Below are positions 1-9,901 of a stretch of 9,901 nucleotides of DNA, piece after piece (within the stretch, counting starts at the first letter, position 1; each line of letters starts with the position of its first letter). The translations under genes and the position numbers were made by a program. The stretch comes from Thermoprotei archaeon. GTDB lineage: Archaea > Thermoproteota > Methanomethylicia > Nezhaarchaeales > WYZ-LMO8. The stretch covers positions 1 to 9,901 of the forward strand of contig QMSF01000017.1 of the NCBI GenBank assembly GCA_003649565.1. The letters run 5' to 3'. The notes beneath the pieces are model-generated. The model had not been told where the DNA came from, did not search any database, and saw only the letters and a list, made by a program, of their open reading frames with translations.

Positions 1-2706
1 CCCTCAGTTGCTAGTAGAATTCCGCTTTTCATTGTGATGCGCGCTTTAGGGCTTGAAAGCGATAAGCAAATAGTTGAAGCGATAACTTGGGATCCAGAAA
101 TAGAAGTTGAGCTGTTGCCTTCGCTTGAAGCAGCTAGTGATGTGCAAACAGTTGAAGATGCCCTTGACTATATAGGTGGTAAGATAATATTTGGTCAGCC
201 AAGGCAAAGAAGAATTGAGAGAGCTGAGCTTGTTCTCGATAAATATTTCTTACCTCACTTGGGGACAAGACCTGAAGATAGAATTAAGAAAGCCTACTTC
301 TTAGGTCAAATGGCGGAGAAATTACTTGAGCTAGTTCTTGGAAGAAGAAAGCCTGATGATAAAGACCATTACGCAAATAAGCGATTGAGGTTAGCTGGTG
401 ATCTCTTAGCAAGCTTATTTAGGGTGATATTCAAGAGGTTCTGCCAAGATCTACAATATCAGCTTGAGAAAATATGGGATACGGGTAGGGCTGTTTACAT
501 CGAGAATATCGTAAGAGCTGACCTCATTACTGAGAGGCTTAGACATGCATTAGCCACTGGCAACTGGACAGGGGGTAAGGTCGGTGTTAGCCAACTTCTC
601 GATAGAACCAATTACCTGTCAACGTTAAGCCATCTAAGAAGAGTAGTGTCACCATTGAGTAGAAGCCAGCCTCACTTTGAAGCTCGTGACCTACATGCTA
701 CACAATGGGGCAGAATATGCCCCAACGAATCACCTGAAGGACCTAACTGTGGATTAGTCAAAAACTTAGCATTAATGGCGCGAATAACCGTAGGCGTCGA
801 CGAGACAGAGATAGAATCTAAGCTCTATGAGATAGGCGTTGTGCCAATTCAGAAGGCTAGGAAGGAGGAAAGGGAGAAGCCAGAGCATGAAAGAAGGAGG
901 AGACCCAAAGTCTTCCTTAATGGCAGACTTATTGGAGTACACGACGACCCTCACTTCCTAGTTAATTACATCAGAGAGGAGAGGAGAAAGGGTAGGATAA
1001 ACCCTGAAGTCAATGTTGCCTACATAGAGACGGAGTACATAAAGGAGATTTACATAAACTGTGATGGAGGTAGAATAGTCAGACCTTTAATAGTAGTTAA
1101 AGATGGTAAACCATTGGTGGCTTCGGAGCACGTAGAGAAGCTAAGGCGTGGAGAATGGACTTGGAATGACTTCATTGAAAGAGGACTTATTGAGTACTTA
1201 GATCCCATGGAAGAGGAGAACGCGTACATAGCCATTAACCCTGAAGACCTGACTCCAGAGCATACGCATTTAGAGATAATGCCAACAACAATACTTGGCG
1301 TTTGTGCAGCGATAATACCATATGCTGAGCATAATCAATCACCAAGAAACTCGTATGAGGCCGCCATGGCTAAACAGGCCTTAGGATTCCCATGCGCTAA
1401 TATGCTACTAAGAATGGATTCAAGAGGCCACTTCTTGCACTATCCACAGAGGCCACTAGCTCAAACAAAGCTATTGGACTTGATAGGTTATAATGATAGG
1501 CCTGCAGGCCAGAACATGGTTGTAGCGGTTCTAACATTGACAGGCTACAACATAGAGGACGCTCTAGTCTTTAGTAAATCAGCAGTCGATAGAGGATTAG
1601 CACGATCAACGTTCTTCAGGACGTACGAGGCCGAAGAGAGAAAGTACCCTGGAGGAGAAGAAGATAGAATTGAGAGGCCATCACCAAATGTGAGGGGTTA
1701 TAGAGCTGGTGAAGTCTATAGGCATTTAGGTGAAGATGGCATAGTCGAGGTTGAAGCACGAGTACGTGGAGGAGATGTGCTAATAGGAAGAACAAGCCCA
1801 CCGAGATTCATGGGTGAGTACAGAGAATTCGAAGTTCCTGGCAGAGTTAGGCGAGAAACGTCACTAGACATGAGGCATGGAGAAAGCGGCATTGTTGATG
1901 CTGTCCTAATAACTGAAACAGGTGAGGGCAATAGGCTTGTAAAAGTCAGAGTGCGTGACCTCAGAGTACCTGAGCTTGGAGATAAGTTTGCATCAAGACA
2001 TGGACAGAAGGGCGTTATAGGTCTACTCCTGCCTCATGAAGACTTGCCTTTCACAGAGGAGGGCATAGTGCCCGATCTGATAATAAATCCACATGCCTTT
2101 CCGTCAAGAATGACCATGGGGCAGCTCCTTGAGTCCATGGCTGGAAAAGTAGCGGCTCTAAAGGGAGAATATGTCGACTCAACGACATTCTATGGCACGA
2201 ACGAGAGGCAATTAAGAGAAGAGCTGAAGAAACTAGGCTTCCAGCCTAGTGGTTGTGAAGTCATGTATGATGGTGTAACAGGCGAAATGTATAAAGTTCC
2301 CATATTCATAGGCATAGTCTACTATCAGAAGCTACATCACATGGTCGCGGACAAGATGCATGCAAGAGCTAGAGGGCCAGTTCAGATACTCACAAGGCAG
2401 CCTACTGAGGGTAGAGCTAGAGAGGGTGGGTTGAGGTTTGGAGAGATGGAGAGAGATTGCTTAGTTGCGCATGGTGCAGCAGCACTACTGAAAGATAGGC
2501 TGCTAGAAGAATCTGATAGAACAACTGTCTACATATGTGAGAATTGTGGTTTAGTTGCATATTACGATGCCATAAGCGATAAGTACAAGTGTCCACTATG
2601 CGAAGAGAAGGCTAAAGTAGCTCAAGTCACAATGTCTTATGCATTCAAGCTCTTACTACAAGAGCTCATGAGTCTAGGAATATATCCTAAGTTGAAGGTG
2701 GGATAG
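1..2706 (+). CDS. rpoB: DNA-directed RNA polymerase subunit B (Rpo2), 5'-truncated by the window edge
   Basis: Second-largest subunit of archaeal RNA polymerase, which forms one side of the active-site cleft and the hybrid-binding region. The frame is open from base 1. Codons 1-11 (PSVASRIPLFI) continue the conserved sequence leading into MRALGLESD, and the GTG at 34 has no Shine-Dalgarno sequence, so it is internal and the true start lies upstream. Archaeal RpoB is usually about 1,120 residues, so roughly 200-220 N-terminal residues are missing. Visible landmarks, in window codons, are HATQWGRICPNESPEGPNCG from 232, PYAEHNQSPRN near 440, and GDKFASRHGQKG near 661-671 with the active-site lysines at 662 and 670. 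YYQKLHHMVADKMHARARGP starts near 774 and TRQPTEGRAREGG follows it. A C-terminal zinc site has Cys at 846, 849, 864 and 867. The gene is unsplit over this length. The stop TAG at 2704 is followed 3 nt later by rpoA1, indicating co-transcription. Confidence 0.98.
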   Translation, partial: PSVASRIPLFIVMRALGLESDKQIVEAITWDPEIEVELLPSLEAASDVQTVEDALDYIGGKIIFGQPRQRRIERAELVLDKYFLPHLGTRPEDRIKKAYFLGQMAEKLLELVLGRRKPDDKDHYANKRLRLAGDLLASLFRVIFKRFCQDLQYQLEKIWDTGRAVYIENIVRADLITERLRHALATGNWTGGKVGVSQLLDRTNYLSTLSHLRRVVSPLSRSQPHFEARDLHATQWGRICPNESPEGPNCGLVKNLALMARITVGVDETEIESKLYEIGVVPIQKARKEEREKPEHERRRRPKVFLNGRLIGVHDDPHFLVNYIREERRKGRINPEVNVAYIETEYIKEIYINCDGGRIVRPLIVVKDGKPLVASEHVEKLRRGEWTWNDFIERGLIEYLDPMEEENAYIAINPEDLTPEHTHLEIMPTTILGVCAAIIPYAEHNQSPRNSYEAAMAKQALGFPCANMLLRMDSRGHFLHYPQRPLAQTKLLDLIGYNDRPAGQNMVVAVLTLTGYNIEDALVFSKSAVDRGLARSTFFRTYEAEERKYPGGEEDRIERPSPNVRGYRAGEVYRHLGEDGIVEVEARVRGGDVLIGRTSPPRFMGEYREFEVPGRVRRETSLDMRHGESGIVDAVLITETGEGNRLVKVRVRDLRVPELGDKFASRHGQKGVIGLLLPHEDLPFTEEGIVPDLIINPHAFPSRMTMGQLLESMAGKVAALKGEYVDSTTFYGTNERQLREELKKLGFQPSGCEVMYDGVTGEMYKVPIFIGIVYYQKLHHMVADKMHARARGPVQILTRQPTEGRAREGGLRFGEMERDCLVAHGAAALLKDRLLEESDRTTVYICENCGLVAYYDAISDKYKCPLCEEKAKVAQVTMSYAFKLLLQELMSLGIYPKLKVG
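2697..2704 (+). promoter_or_regulatory. Shine-Dalgarno site for rpoA1
   Basis: GGTGGGAT overlaps the end of rpoB and ends 5 nt before the ATG at 2710. It partly matches GGAGGTGAT, the complement of the archaeal 16S rRNA 3' end, and supports this start. Confidence 0.6.
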
Positions 2707-2709
2707 AGA

Positions 2710-6599
<3,890 letters not shown>

Positions 6600-6602
6600 T
6601 AG

Positions 6603-6902
6603 ATGGTAAGTCTTGAGAGAGAGCTTAAAGTTGCTTTGAGGACGGGAAAAGTAGTCATAGGAAGCAAGGAAGTATTAAAGCTCATAGGTGTAGGTAAAGG
6701 GAAGCTAGTAATAATAGCATCAAACTGCCCTGAACTCATAAAAGAGCAGATAGAGTACTATGCGAAGCTCTCTGAAATACCCGTCTATTATGCACCATAT
6801 ACAAGCAGAGAATTAGGAGAAATGTGTCAGAGAGGTCATATGGTTGCTTCATTAGTAGTCTTAGATGAAGGCGATTCTGAGATCCTAAAGCTCATAGAGT
6901 AG
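6603..6902 (+). CDS. rpl30e: Large ribosomal subunit protein eL30
   Basis: A 99-residue protein of the L7Ae/L30e/S12e/Gadd45 RNA-binding family, found in archaeal and eukaryotic but not bacterial ribosomes. The length matches archaeal L30e (about 100). Recognisable blocks are the N-terminal helix followed by TGKVVIGSKEVLKLI (14-28), the strand and turn VIIASNCP (36-43), the PVYYAP segment (60-65), and the closing LGEMCQRGHMVASLVVLDEG (71-90) ending DSEILKLIE. Its position between rpoA2 and nusA is the standard archaeal order. The gaps are 3 nt upstream and 12 nt downstream, so it is surely part of the RNA polymerase transcript. Related L7Ae-family proteins bind kink-turn RNAs, but the genomic context identifies this one as eL30. 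Confidence 0.95.
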   Translation: MVSLERELKVALRTGKVVIGSKEVLKLIGVGKGKLVIIASNCPELIKEQIEYYAKLSEIPVYYAPYTSRELGEMCQRGHMVASLVVLDEGDSEILKLIE

Positions 6903-6904
6903 CC

Positions 6905-6911
6905 GGGTGAT
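6905..6911 (+). promoter_or_regulatory. Shine-Dalgarno site for nusA (supports a GTG start)
   Basis: GGGTGAT ends 3 nt before the GTG at 6915 and closely matches the 3' part of the archaeal consensus GGAGGTGAT. It supports GTG 6915 over the ATG at 6945, which would remove the conserved beginning of the protein. Confidence 0.65.
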
Positions 6912-6914
6912 AAC

Positions 6915-7349
6915 GTGCCTAGTATAAGACTATCTGATGAGGAAATGAGGTACATAACGTTATTCGAGAGCATAACAGGAGCAACAGCTAAAGACTGCAT
7001 AATAGATAATGAAGGCAACAGGATTATCTTCTTAATTAAGCAAGGCGAAATGGGGATAGCAATAGGAAAGAATGGAATAAACATTAAGAGAGCTACGAAA
7101 CTTATAGGAAAGCCCGTAGAAGTCGTAGAGGCAGCCGATACACCAGAAGAGCTAATAAAAAACGCTTTATTCCCTGCAAAAGTTCATGCTGTTAAGATCA
7201 CTAGAGATGCCTCTGGCAGATTAATAGCGAATGTTGCTGTAGACCCTAAAGATAAGGGGTTAGCGATAGGTAGAGAAGGCTCAAAGATTCAGAGAGCTAG
7301 AATTCTGGCCAAGCGATATTTTGATATAGACGCCGTCATAATAAGATGA
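6915..7349 (+). CDS. nusA: Archaeal NusA-family KH-domain transcription protein
   Basis: A 144-residue NusA homologue of the short archaeal type. It lacks the N-terminal polymerase-binding and S1 domains of bacterial NusA and consists of two KH RNA-binding domains. KH1 carries the G-x-x-G loop GKNG at 51-54 within GIAIGKNGINIKRA. KH2 carries GREG at 119-122 within GLAIGREGSKIQRARILAKR. The N-terminus PSIRLSDEEMRYITLFESIT is typical of the family. The probable role is RNA binding during transcription elongation or termination, inferred from bacterial NusA and from the location next to the polymerase genes; its precise archaeal function is less well established. Translation begins at GTG, supported by the strong upstream Shine-Dalgarno sequence. 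It ends the compact rpoB-nusA block, and a 77-nt spacer follows. Confidence 0.96.
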   Translation: MPSIRLSDEEMRYITLFESITGATAKDCIIDNEGNRIIFLIKQGEMGIAIGKNGINIKRATKLIGKPVEVVEAADTPEELIKNALFPAKVHAVKITRDASGRLIANVAVDPKDKGLAIGREGSKIQRARILAKRYFDIDAVIIR

Positions 7350-7426
7350 TGCAACTCATTGAAGCAAAACAAATATAGCATACCTTTAGCGTCTATCACA
7401 TTACTCAGGGCAACTGGTGAAGATAC
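7350..7426 (+). promoter_or_regulatory. nusA-rps12 spacer, possible weak internal promoter
   Basis: This 77-nt non-coding gap is larger than any other before it in the cluster. An AT-rich box AAATATA at 7371-7377 follows the purine-rich GAAGCAAAAC (7361-7370), which could act as a BRE/TATA pair with transcription starting near 7400. The match to the archaeal consensus is modest. The gap also holds an imperfect direct repeat, GCAACTCATTGAAG (7351-7364) and GCAACTGGTGAAG (7410-7422). The second copy contains the rps12 ribosome-binding site. No terminator-like T-run is present, so read-through from nusA is likely even if a promoter exists. Confidence 0.2.
7416..7420 (+). promoter_or_regulatory. 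Shine-Dalgarno site for rps12
   Basis: GGTGA lies 6 nt before the ATG at 7427, matching the core of GGAGGTGAT at a good distance. Confidence 0.6.
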
Positions 7427-7867
7427 ATGGGGAGGAAATCGCCAAAAGGACTGTTCGCAGCTAGAAAGTTAGTTCAAAAAAGAAAGAAGTTTAGATGGAG
7501 CCAGCGAGAATACAAGAGAAGAGTATTAAGGCTAGACGAGAAAGTCGATCCTCTTGAAGGAGCACCCATGGCTCGAGGCATTGTGCTAGAGAAAGTAGGC
7601 ATTGAAAGCAGACAGCCTAATTCAGCTGTCAGGAAGTGCGTTCGAGTACAATTGATAAAGAATGGTAGACAAGTTACTGCTTTCGTTCCAGGTGACGGCG
7701 CATTAAACTACATAAATGAGCACGATGAAGTTATCATAGCTAGAATAGGAGGTCCTCAAGGTAAATCTCTCGGTGACATACCTGGAGTTAAGTTTCAAGT
7801 TATAAAGGTTAATGGTGTTAGCTTGAGAGCAATCTTACAAGGTAAGAGAACCAAGCCTACGAGGTAG
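7427..7867 (+). CDS. rps12: Small ribosomal subunit protein uS12
   Basis: Decoding-centre protein of the 30S subunit that contacts the codon-anticodon helix in the A site. It has 146 residues, the archaeal/eukaryotic length (bacterial S12 is about 124 residues). The basic N-terminus ([20 protein letters not shown]) is followed by LGAP-like [18 protein letters not shown] (43-60), the universally conserved loop [14 protein letters not shown] (63-76) and the second conserved loop [17 protein letters not shown] (86-102). [16 protein letters not shown] then leads to a basic C-terminus. P64 in the PNSA loop corresponds to the proline that is hydroxylated in eukaryotic uS12; whether it is modified here cannot be seen. 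The ATG is preceded by a ribosome-binding site. rps7 follows after 5 nt, so the two are co-transcribed. Confidence 0.98.
   Translation: MGRKSPKGLFAARKLVQKRKKFRWSQREYKRRVLRLDEKVDPLEGAPMARGIVLEKVGIESRQPNSAVRKCVRVQLIKNGRQVTAFVPGDGALNYINEHDEVIIARIGGPQGKSLGDIPGVKFQVIKVNGVSLRAILQGKRTKPTR
7861..7866 (+). promoter_or_regulatory. Shine-Dalgarno site for rps7 (supports a TTG start)
   Basis: GAGGTA overlaps the rps12 stop codon and ends 6 nt before TTG 7873. It matches the centre of GGAGGTGAT. This makes the unusual TTG the best start; the next candidate, GTG at 7930, has no comparable site. Confidence 0.6.
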
Positions 7868-7872
7868 AGAGC

Positions 7873-8514
7873 TTGCCTAAGAAGAAAACTGCTAAGGCTA
7901 AGGAAGAAGAGAAGACTGTACCTGAAACCGTGAAAATAGGTATTGACTCCACAGAGATCAAGCTTTTCGGTAAGTGGACGTTCCATGATGTTGAAGTTAA
8001 AGATCCAGGGTTGAAAAGGTACATATGCTTAAAGCCCGTTTTCCTACCGCATACTGAAGGTAGACATGAACATAAGAGATTTGGAAAGGCTGATGTCCCA
8101 ATAGTGGAGAGACTAATAAATGACCTCATGAGGCCTGGTAAAAACGCTGGGAAGAAGATATTAGCAACAAACATAGTTAAGAATGCGTTTGAAATAATAC
8201 ACTTAAAGACTGGTAAAAACCCAATTCAAGTGCTTGTTGAAGCAATAGAAAAAGCTGCACCTCGAGAGGAAACAACGAGAATAGCTTATGGTGGTATCGT
8301 TTATCACCAGTCAGTTGACGTAGCTCCTCAGAGAAGAGTTGATTTAGCATTAAGATGGCTAACTGAAGGTGCGAGAATGGCCTCCTTTAGTAACCCGAAG
8401 ACCATAGATGAATGTCTGGCTGATGAGATAATAGCGGCGGCTCAAGGAGATCCTAAGAGCTACGCTATATCAAAGAAGGATGAAATAGAGAGAATAGCGA
8501 TGTCATCACGATAA
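7873..8514 (+). CDS. rps7: Small ribosomal subunit protein uS7
   Basis: Primary 16S rRNA-binding protein that nucleates assembly of the 30S head and lies near the E site. Its 213 residues match archaeal uS7, which is longer than the bacterial form (about 155). A lysine/glutamate-rich N-terminal extension ([13 protein letters not shown]) comes first. Conserved blocks then follow: [15 protein letters not shown] (58-72), [18 protein letters not shown] (78-95), [18 protein letters not shown] (116-133), [19 protein letters not shown] (139-157) and RWLTEGAR (161-168). The C-terminus ERIAMSSR is family-typical. Translation starts at TTG (read as Met), chosen because of the Shine-Dalgarno sequence at 7861 and because it yields the expected N-terminus. 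It forms a pair with rps12, and the 126-nt gap after it probably ends this tight gene run. Confidence 0.97.
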   Translation: MPKKKTAKAKEEEKTVPETVKIGIDSTEIKLFGKWTFHDVEVKDPGLKRYICLKPVFLPHTEGRHEHKRFGKADVPIVERLINDLMRPGKNAGKKILATNIVKNAFEIIHLKTGKNPIQVLVEAIEKAAPREETTRIAYGGIVYHQSVDVAPQRRVDLALRWLTEGARMASFSNPKTIDECLADEIIAAAQGDPKSYAISKKDEIERIAMSSR

Positions 8515-8554
8515 TCGTTACCAAAGCATTTAAGAATACTATTCATAGGGAAAT

Positions 8555-8577
8555 TAAGCTTAGTAGTGAAAAGCTTA
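8555..8577. repeat. Inverted repeat, 7-bp arms with 9-nt loop
   Basis: TAAGCTT (8555-8561) and AAGCTTA (8571-8577) are perfect reverse complements around a 9-nt spacer. Pairing does not extend inward or outward. The right arm overlaps the best TATA candidate for tuf. It could be an operator or a small hairpin, but the arms are short and AT-rich, so chance is possible. Confidence 0.45.
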
Positions 8578-8582
8578 TTAAA
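8566..8582 (+). promoter_or_regulatory. Candidate BRE/TATA promoter of tuf
   Basis: The purine-rich GTGAAAAG (8566-8573) directly precedes CTTATTAAA (8574-8582), the arrangement of an archaeal TFB-recognition element plus TATA box. With the usual spacing of about 25 nt, transcription would start near 8604 and give a leader of roughly 37 nt that includes the ribosome-binding site at 8627. CTTAAATTT at 8588-8596 is an alternative box giving a shorter leader. Confidence 0.4.
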
Positions 8583-8626
8583 GGGGGCTTAAATTTGGAG
8601 TTTTACGCTAAGTTAAGGAAGTTAAA

Positions 8627-8634
8627 GGTGGGTG
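8627..8634 (+). promoter_or_regulatory. Shine-Dalgarno site for tuf
   Basis: A tandem GGTGGGTG places one GGTG 10 nt and another 6 nt upstream of ATG 8641. A TAA lies in frame immediately before the ATG, so no upstream extension of the protein is possible. Confidence 0.65.
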
Positions 8635-8640
8635 TGCTAA

Positions 8641-9901
8641 ATGTCAAGTGAAAAGCCGCATCTAAACCTAGTGATCATAGGGCATGTAGATCACGGCAAG
8701 TCGACACTGACAGGACATTTACTCTACTTGTTAGGACAGGTAGATGAGAGAAAGCTCAAAGAGATAGAGGAAGAAGCTAAGAGAATGGGTAAAGAAAGCT
8801 TCAAATTCGCATGGATATTAGATACCTACAAAGAAGAAAGAGAAAGAGGGCTTACAATAGACTTGTCGTTCTACAAGTTTGAAACTAAGAAGTACTTCTT
8901 CACGCTCATAGATTGCCCAGGGCATAGAGATTTCGTAAAGAACATGGTTACAGGCACATCACAGGCTGACTGCGCACTACTCGTAGTATCAGCGAAGAAA
9001 GGTGAAGCTGAAGCAGGTCTAGGACCTGCGGGACAAACAAGAGAGCACGCATTCTTAGCGAAGACGATGGGTATAAACCAGATAGTCGTAGCGATAAACA
9101 AGATGGATGATCCAACTGTTAACTGGAGCCAGGAGAGGTACAATGAAGTAAAAGACGCCGTGTTTAAGCTCTTAAAGATGTTAGGTTATGATGTAAGCAA
9201 GATCCATGCCATACCAGTCTCAGCATGGACCGGCGATAACTTAATAGAGAGAAGCAAGAACATGCCATGGTATAAAGGCCCAACTCTCGTTGAGGCATTA
9301 GATGAATTCGTACCACCACCCAAGCCAGTAGACAAGCCTCTTAGGATACCAATACAAGACGTCTATTCAATATCAGGTGTAGGCACAGTCCCCGTTGGAA
9401 GAGTGGAGACAGGCGTCTTAAAAGTTGGAGACACCGTAGTCTTCATGCCTGCCAACAAGAAGGGTGAAGTGAGATCAATAGAGACTCACCATGTGAGAAT
9501 TGACAAGGCCATGCCGGGCGACAACATAGGATTCAACGTTAGAGGTATATCCAAGACTGATATTAGGCGAGGAGATGTATGCGGTCATCCAGATAATCCA
9601 CCAACAGTCGTTGAGACATTCGTGGGAAGGATATTCGTATTGTACCATCCAACAGCAATAGCTAAGGGCTATACGCCAGTAGTACACGCCCATACAGCTA
9701 GCGTTGCCTGCAAGTTCGAGGAGATACTGCAGAAGATAGATCCAAGAACTGGTGCTGTTGTTGAAGAGAAGCCACAATTTATAAAGCAGGGCGATGCTGC
9801 ATTAGTGAGGTTCAGGCCAATAAAGCCACTATGCCTCGAGAAGTACTCTGAGATACCTCAGCTGGGAAGATTCGCCATTAGAGATATGGGTAGAACCATA
9901 G
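8641..9901 (+). CDS. tuf: Translation elongation factor 1-alpha (aEF-1A), 3'-truncated by the window edge
   Basis: GTPase that carries aminoacyl-tRNA to the ribosomal A site. 420 complete codons are present. Archaeal EF-1A is about 430-440 residues, and the sequence stops within the family C-terminal block [12 protein letters not shown], so only about 12-20 residues are missing. The G domain shows the P-loop GHVDHGKST (14-22), switch I ending GLTID with T72, and DCPGH at 91-95 with the catalytic histidine H95. It also shows NKMD at 153-156 and the G5 motif SAW at 194-196. Domain II begins around [20 protein letters not shown], with [12 protein letters not shown] typical of the family. Domain III follows from about residue 320. 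The start ATG has an in-frame stop directly before it and a good ribosome-binding site. Most archaeal homologues have Ala where C92 stands. Its place directly after rps7, without an EF-2 gene between, is the crenarchaeal arrangement. Confidence 0.98.
   Translation, partial: MSSEKPHLNLVIIGHVDHGKSTLTGHLLYLLGQVDERKLKEIEEEAKRMGKESFKFAWILDTYKEERERGLTIDLSFYKFETKKYFFTLIDCPGHRDFVKNMVTGTSQADCALLVVSAKKGEAEAGLGPAGQTREHAFLAKTMGINQIVVAINKMDDPTVNWSQERYNEVKDAVFKLLKMLGYDVSKIHAIPVSAWTGDNLIERSKNMPWYKGPTLVEALDEFVPPPKPVDKPLRIPIQDVYSISGVGTVPVGRVETGVLKVGDTVVFMPANKKGEVRSIETHHVRIDKAMPGDNIGFNVRGISKTDIRRGDVCGHPDNPPTVVETFVGRIFVLYHPTAIAKGYTPVVHAHTASVACKFEEILQKIDPRTGAVVEEKPQFIKQGDAALVRFRPIKPLCLEKYSEIPQLGRFAIRDMGRTI

Larger units (their letters stand above)
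8515..8640 (+). other. rps7-tuf intergenic region
   Basis: This 126-nt spacer is the longest gene-free stretch in the window and is AT-rich relative to the flanking genes. It contains three TATA-like AT boxes (CATTTAAGA 8527-8535, CTTATTAAA 8574-8582 and CTTAAATTT 8588-8596), a 7-bp inverted repeat (8555-8577) and the tuf ribosome-binding site. No T-run or GC-rich hairpin that would mark a terminator is visible. It most likely holds the tuf promoter. Confidence 0.6.

Noticed and set aside
853..904. Nearly all-purine stretch in rpoB with Shine-Dalgarno-like AGGAGG motifs
   Set aside because: It encodes a charged Lys/Arg/Glu linker in a variable part of RpoB and continues in frame into the conserved KVFLNGRLIG block, so codon composition explains it. 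No internal start follows.
7346..7378. A 10-codon open frame (MMQLIEAKQI) overlapping the nusA stop as ATGATG
   Set aside because: The ATGA overlap looks like translational coupling, but the frame is very short, lacks a good ribosome-binding site and has no sign of conservation that I can test. It is probably chance.
8521..8536. TATA-like CATTTAAGA just after the rps7 stop
   Set aside because: It has a purine-rich CCAAAG in front, but it would give a tuf leader of about 80 nt and the box at 8574-8582 fits better. It is mentioned only as part of the spacer.
8515..8560. Search for a transcription terminator after rps7
   Set aside because: No T-rich run or GC-rich hairpin is present downstream of the stop, so a terminator cannot be supported and read-through into tuf remains possible.
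8595..8651. An 18-codon open frame from TTG 8595 running into the start of tuf
   Set aside because: It begins within a TATA-like box, overlaps tuf in another frame and has only a vague G-rich site upstream. A leader peptide cannot be supported from one sequence.
9475..9777. A 100-codon open frame on the - strand inside tuf
   Set aside because: It is antisense to conserved EF-1A domains II and III. The translation is unusually rich in Trp, Tyr and Cys and resembles no protein family I recognise.

Overview
The window is a stretch of an archaeal chromosome carrying the conserved RNA polymerase / ribosomal protein / elongation factor cluster. All genes are on the + strand and tightly packed. The order is rpoB (5' end outside the window), rpoA1, rpoA2, rpl30e, nusA (short archaeal form), rps12, rps7 and tuf/EF-1A (3' end outside the window). 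Archaeal origin is shown by the largest polymerase subunit being split into A' and A'', by an eL30 protein next to a two-KH-domain NusA of only 144 residues, and by an EF-1A rather than an EF-Tu.

Lineage hints: rpoB runs unsplit through at least 901 codons, unlike the B'/B'' split of many methanogens and halophiles. RpoA is split, unlike the fused form reported for Thaumarchaeota. No EF-2 gene lies between rps7 and tuf, whereas many Euryarchaeota have one there. Together these point to a crenarchaeal-like member of the TACK group. The strong preference for AGA/AGG arginine codons and the many charged residues would suit a thermophile, but that is inference and I cannot name a species.

Layout: positions 1-7349 form one compact block (rpoB, rpoA1, rpoA2, rpl30e, nusA) with gaps of 3 to 12 nt or an ATGA overlap, almost certainly one transcript. 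A 77-nt spacer (7350-7426) separates nusA from rps12. rps12 and rps7 are 5 nt apart. A 126-nt spacer (8515-8640) precedes tuf and is the most credible promoter region in the window, with AT-rich TATA-like boxes, a purine-rich BRE-like element and a short inverted repeat. No gene-free stretch exceeds 300 nt. I found no tRNA, rRNA, CRISPR, mobile element or convincing terminator.

Functionally, the block makes the catalytic core of RNA polymerase (RpoB, A', A''), a KH-domain protein linked to transcription, one large-subunit and two small-subunit ribosomal proteins, and the factor that delivers aminoacyl-tRNA to the ribosome. This is core, syntenic housekeeping DNA. I see no undescribed system. 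The points worth a second look are small: a four-cysteine cluster in the A' pore/funnel region, a Cys in the EF-1A DxPGH motif, and the structure of the two spacers.
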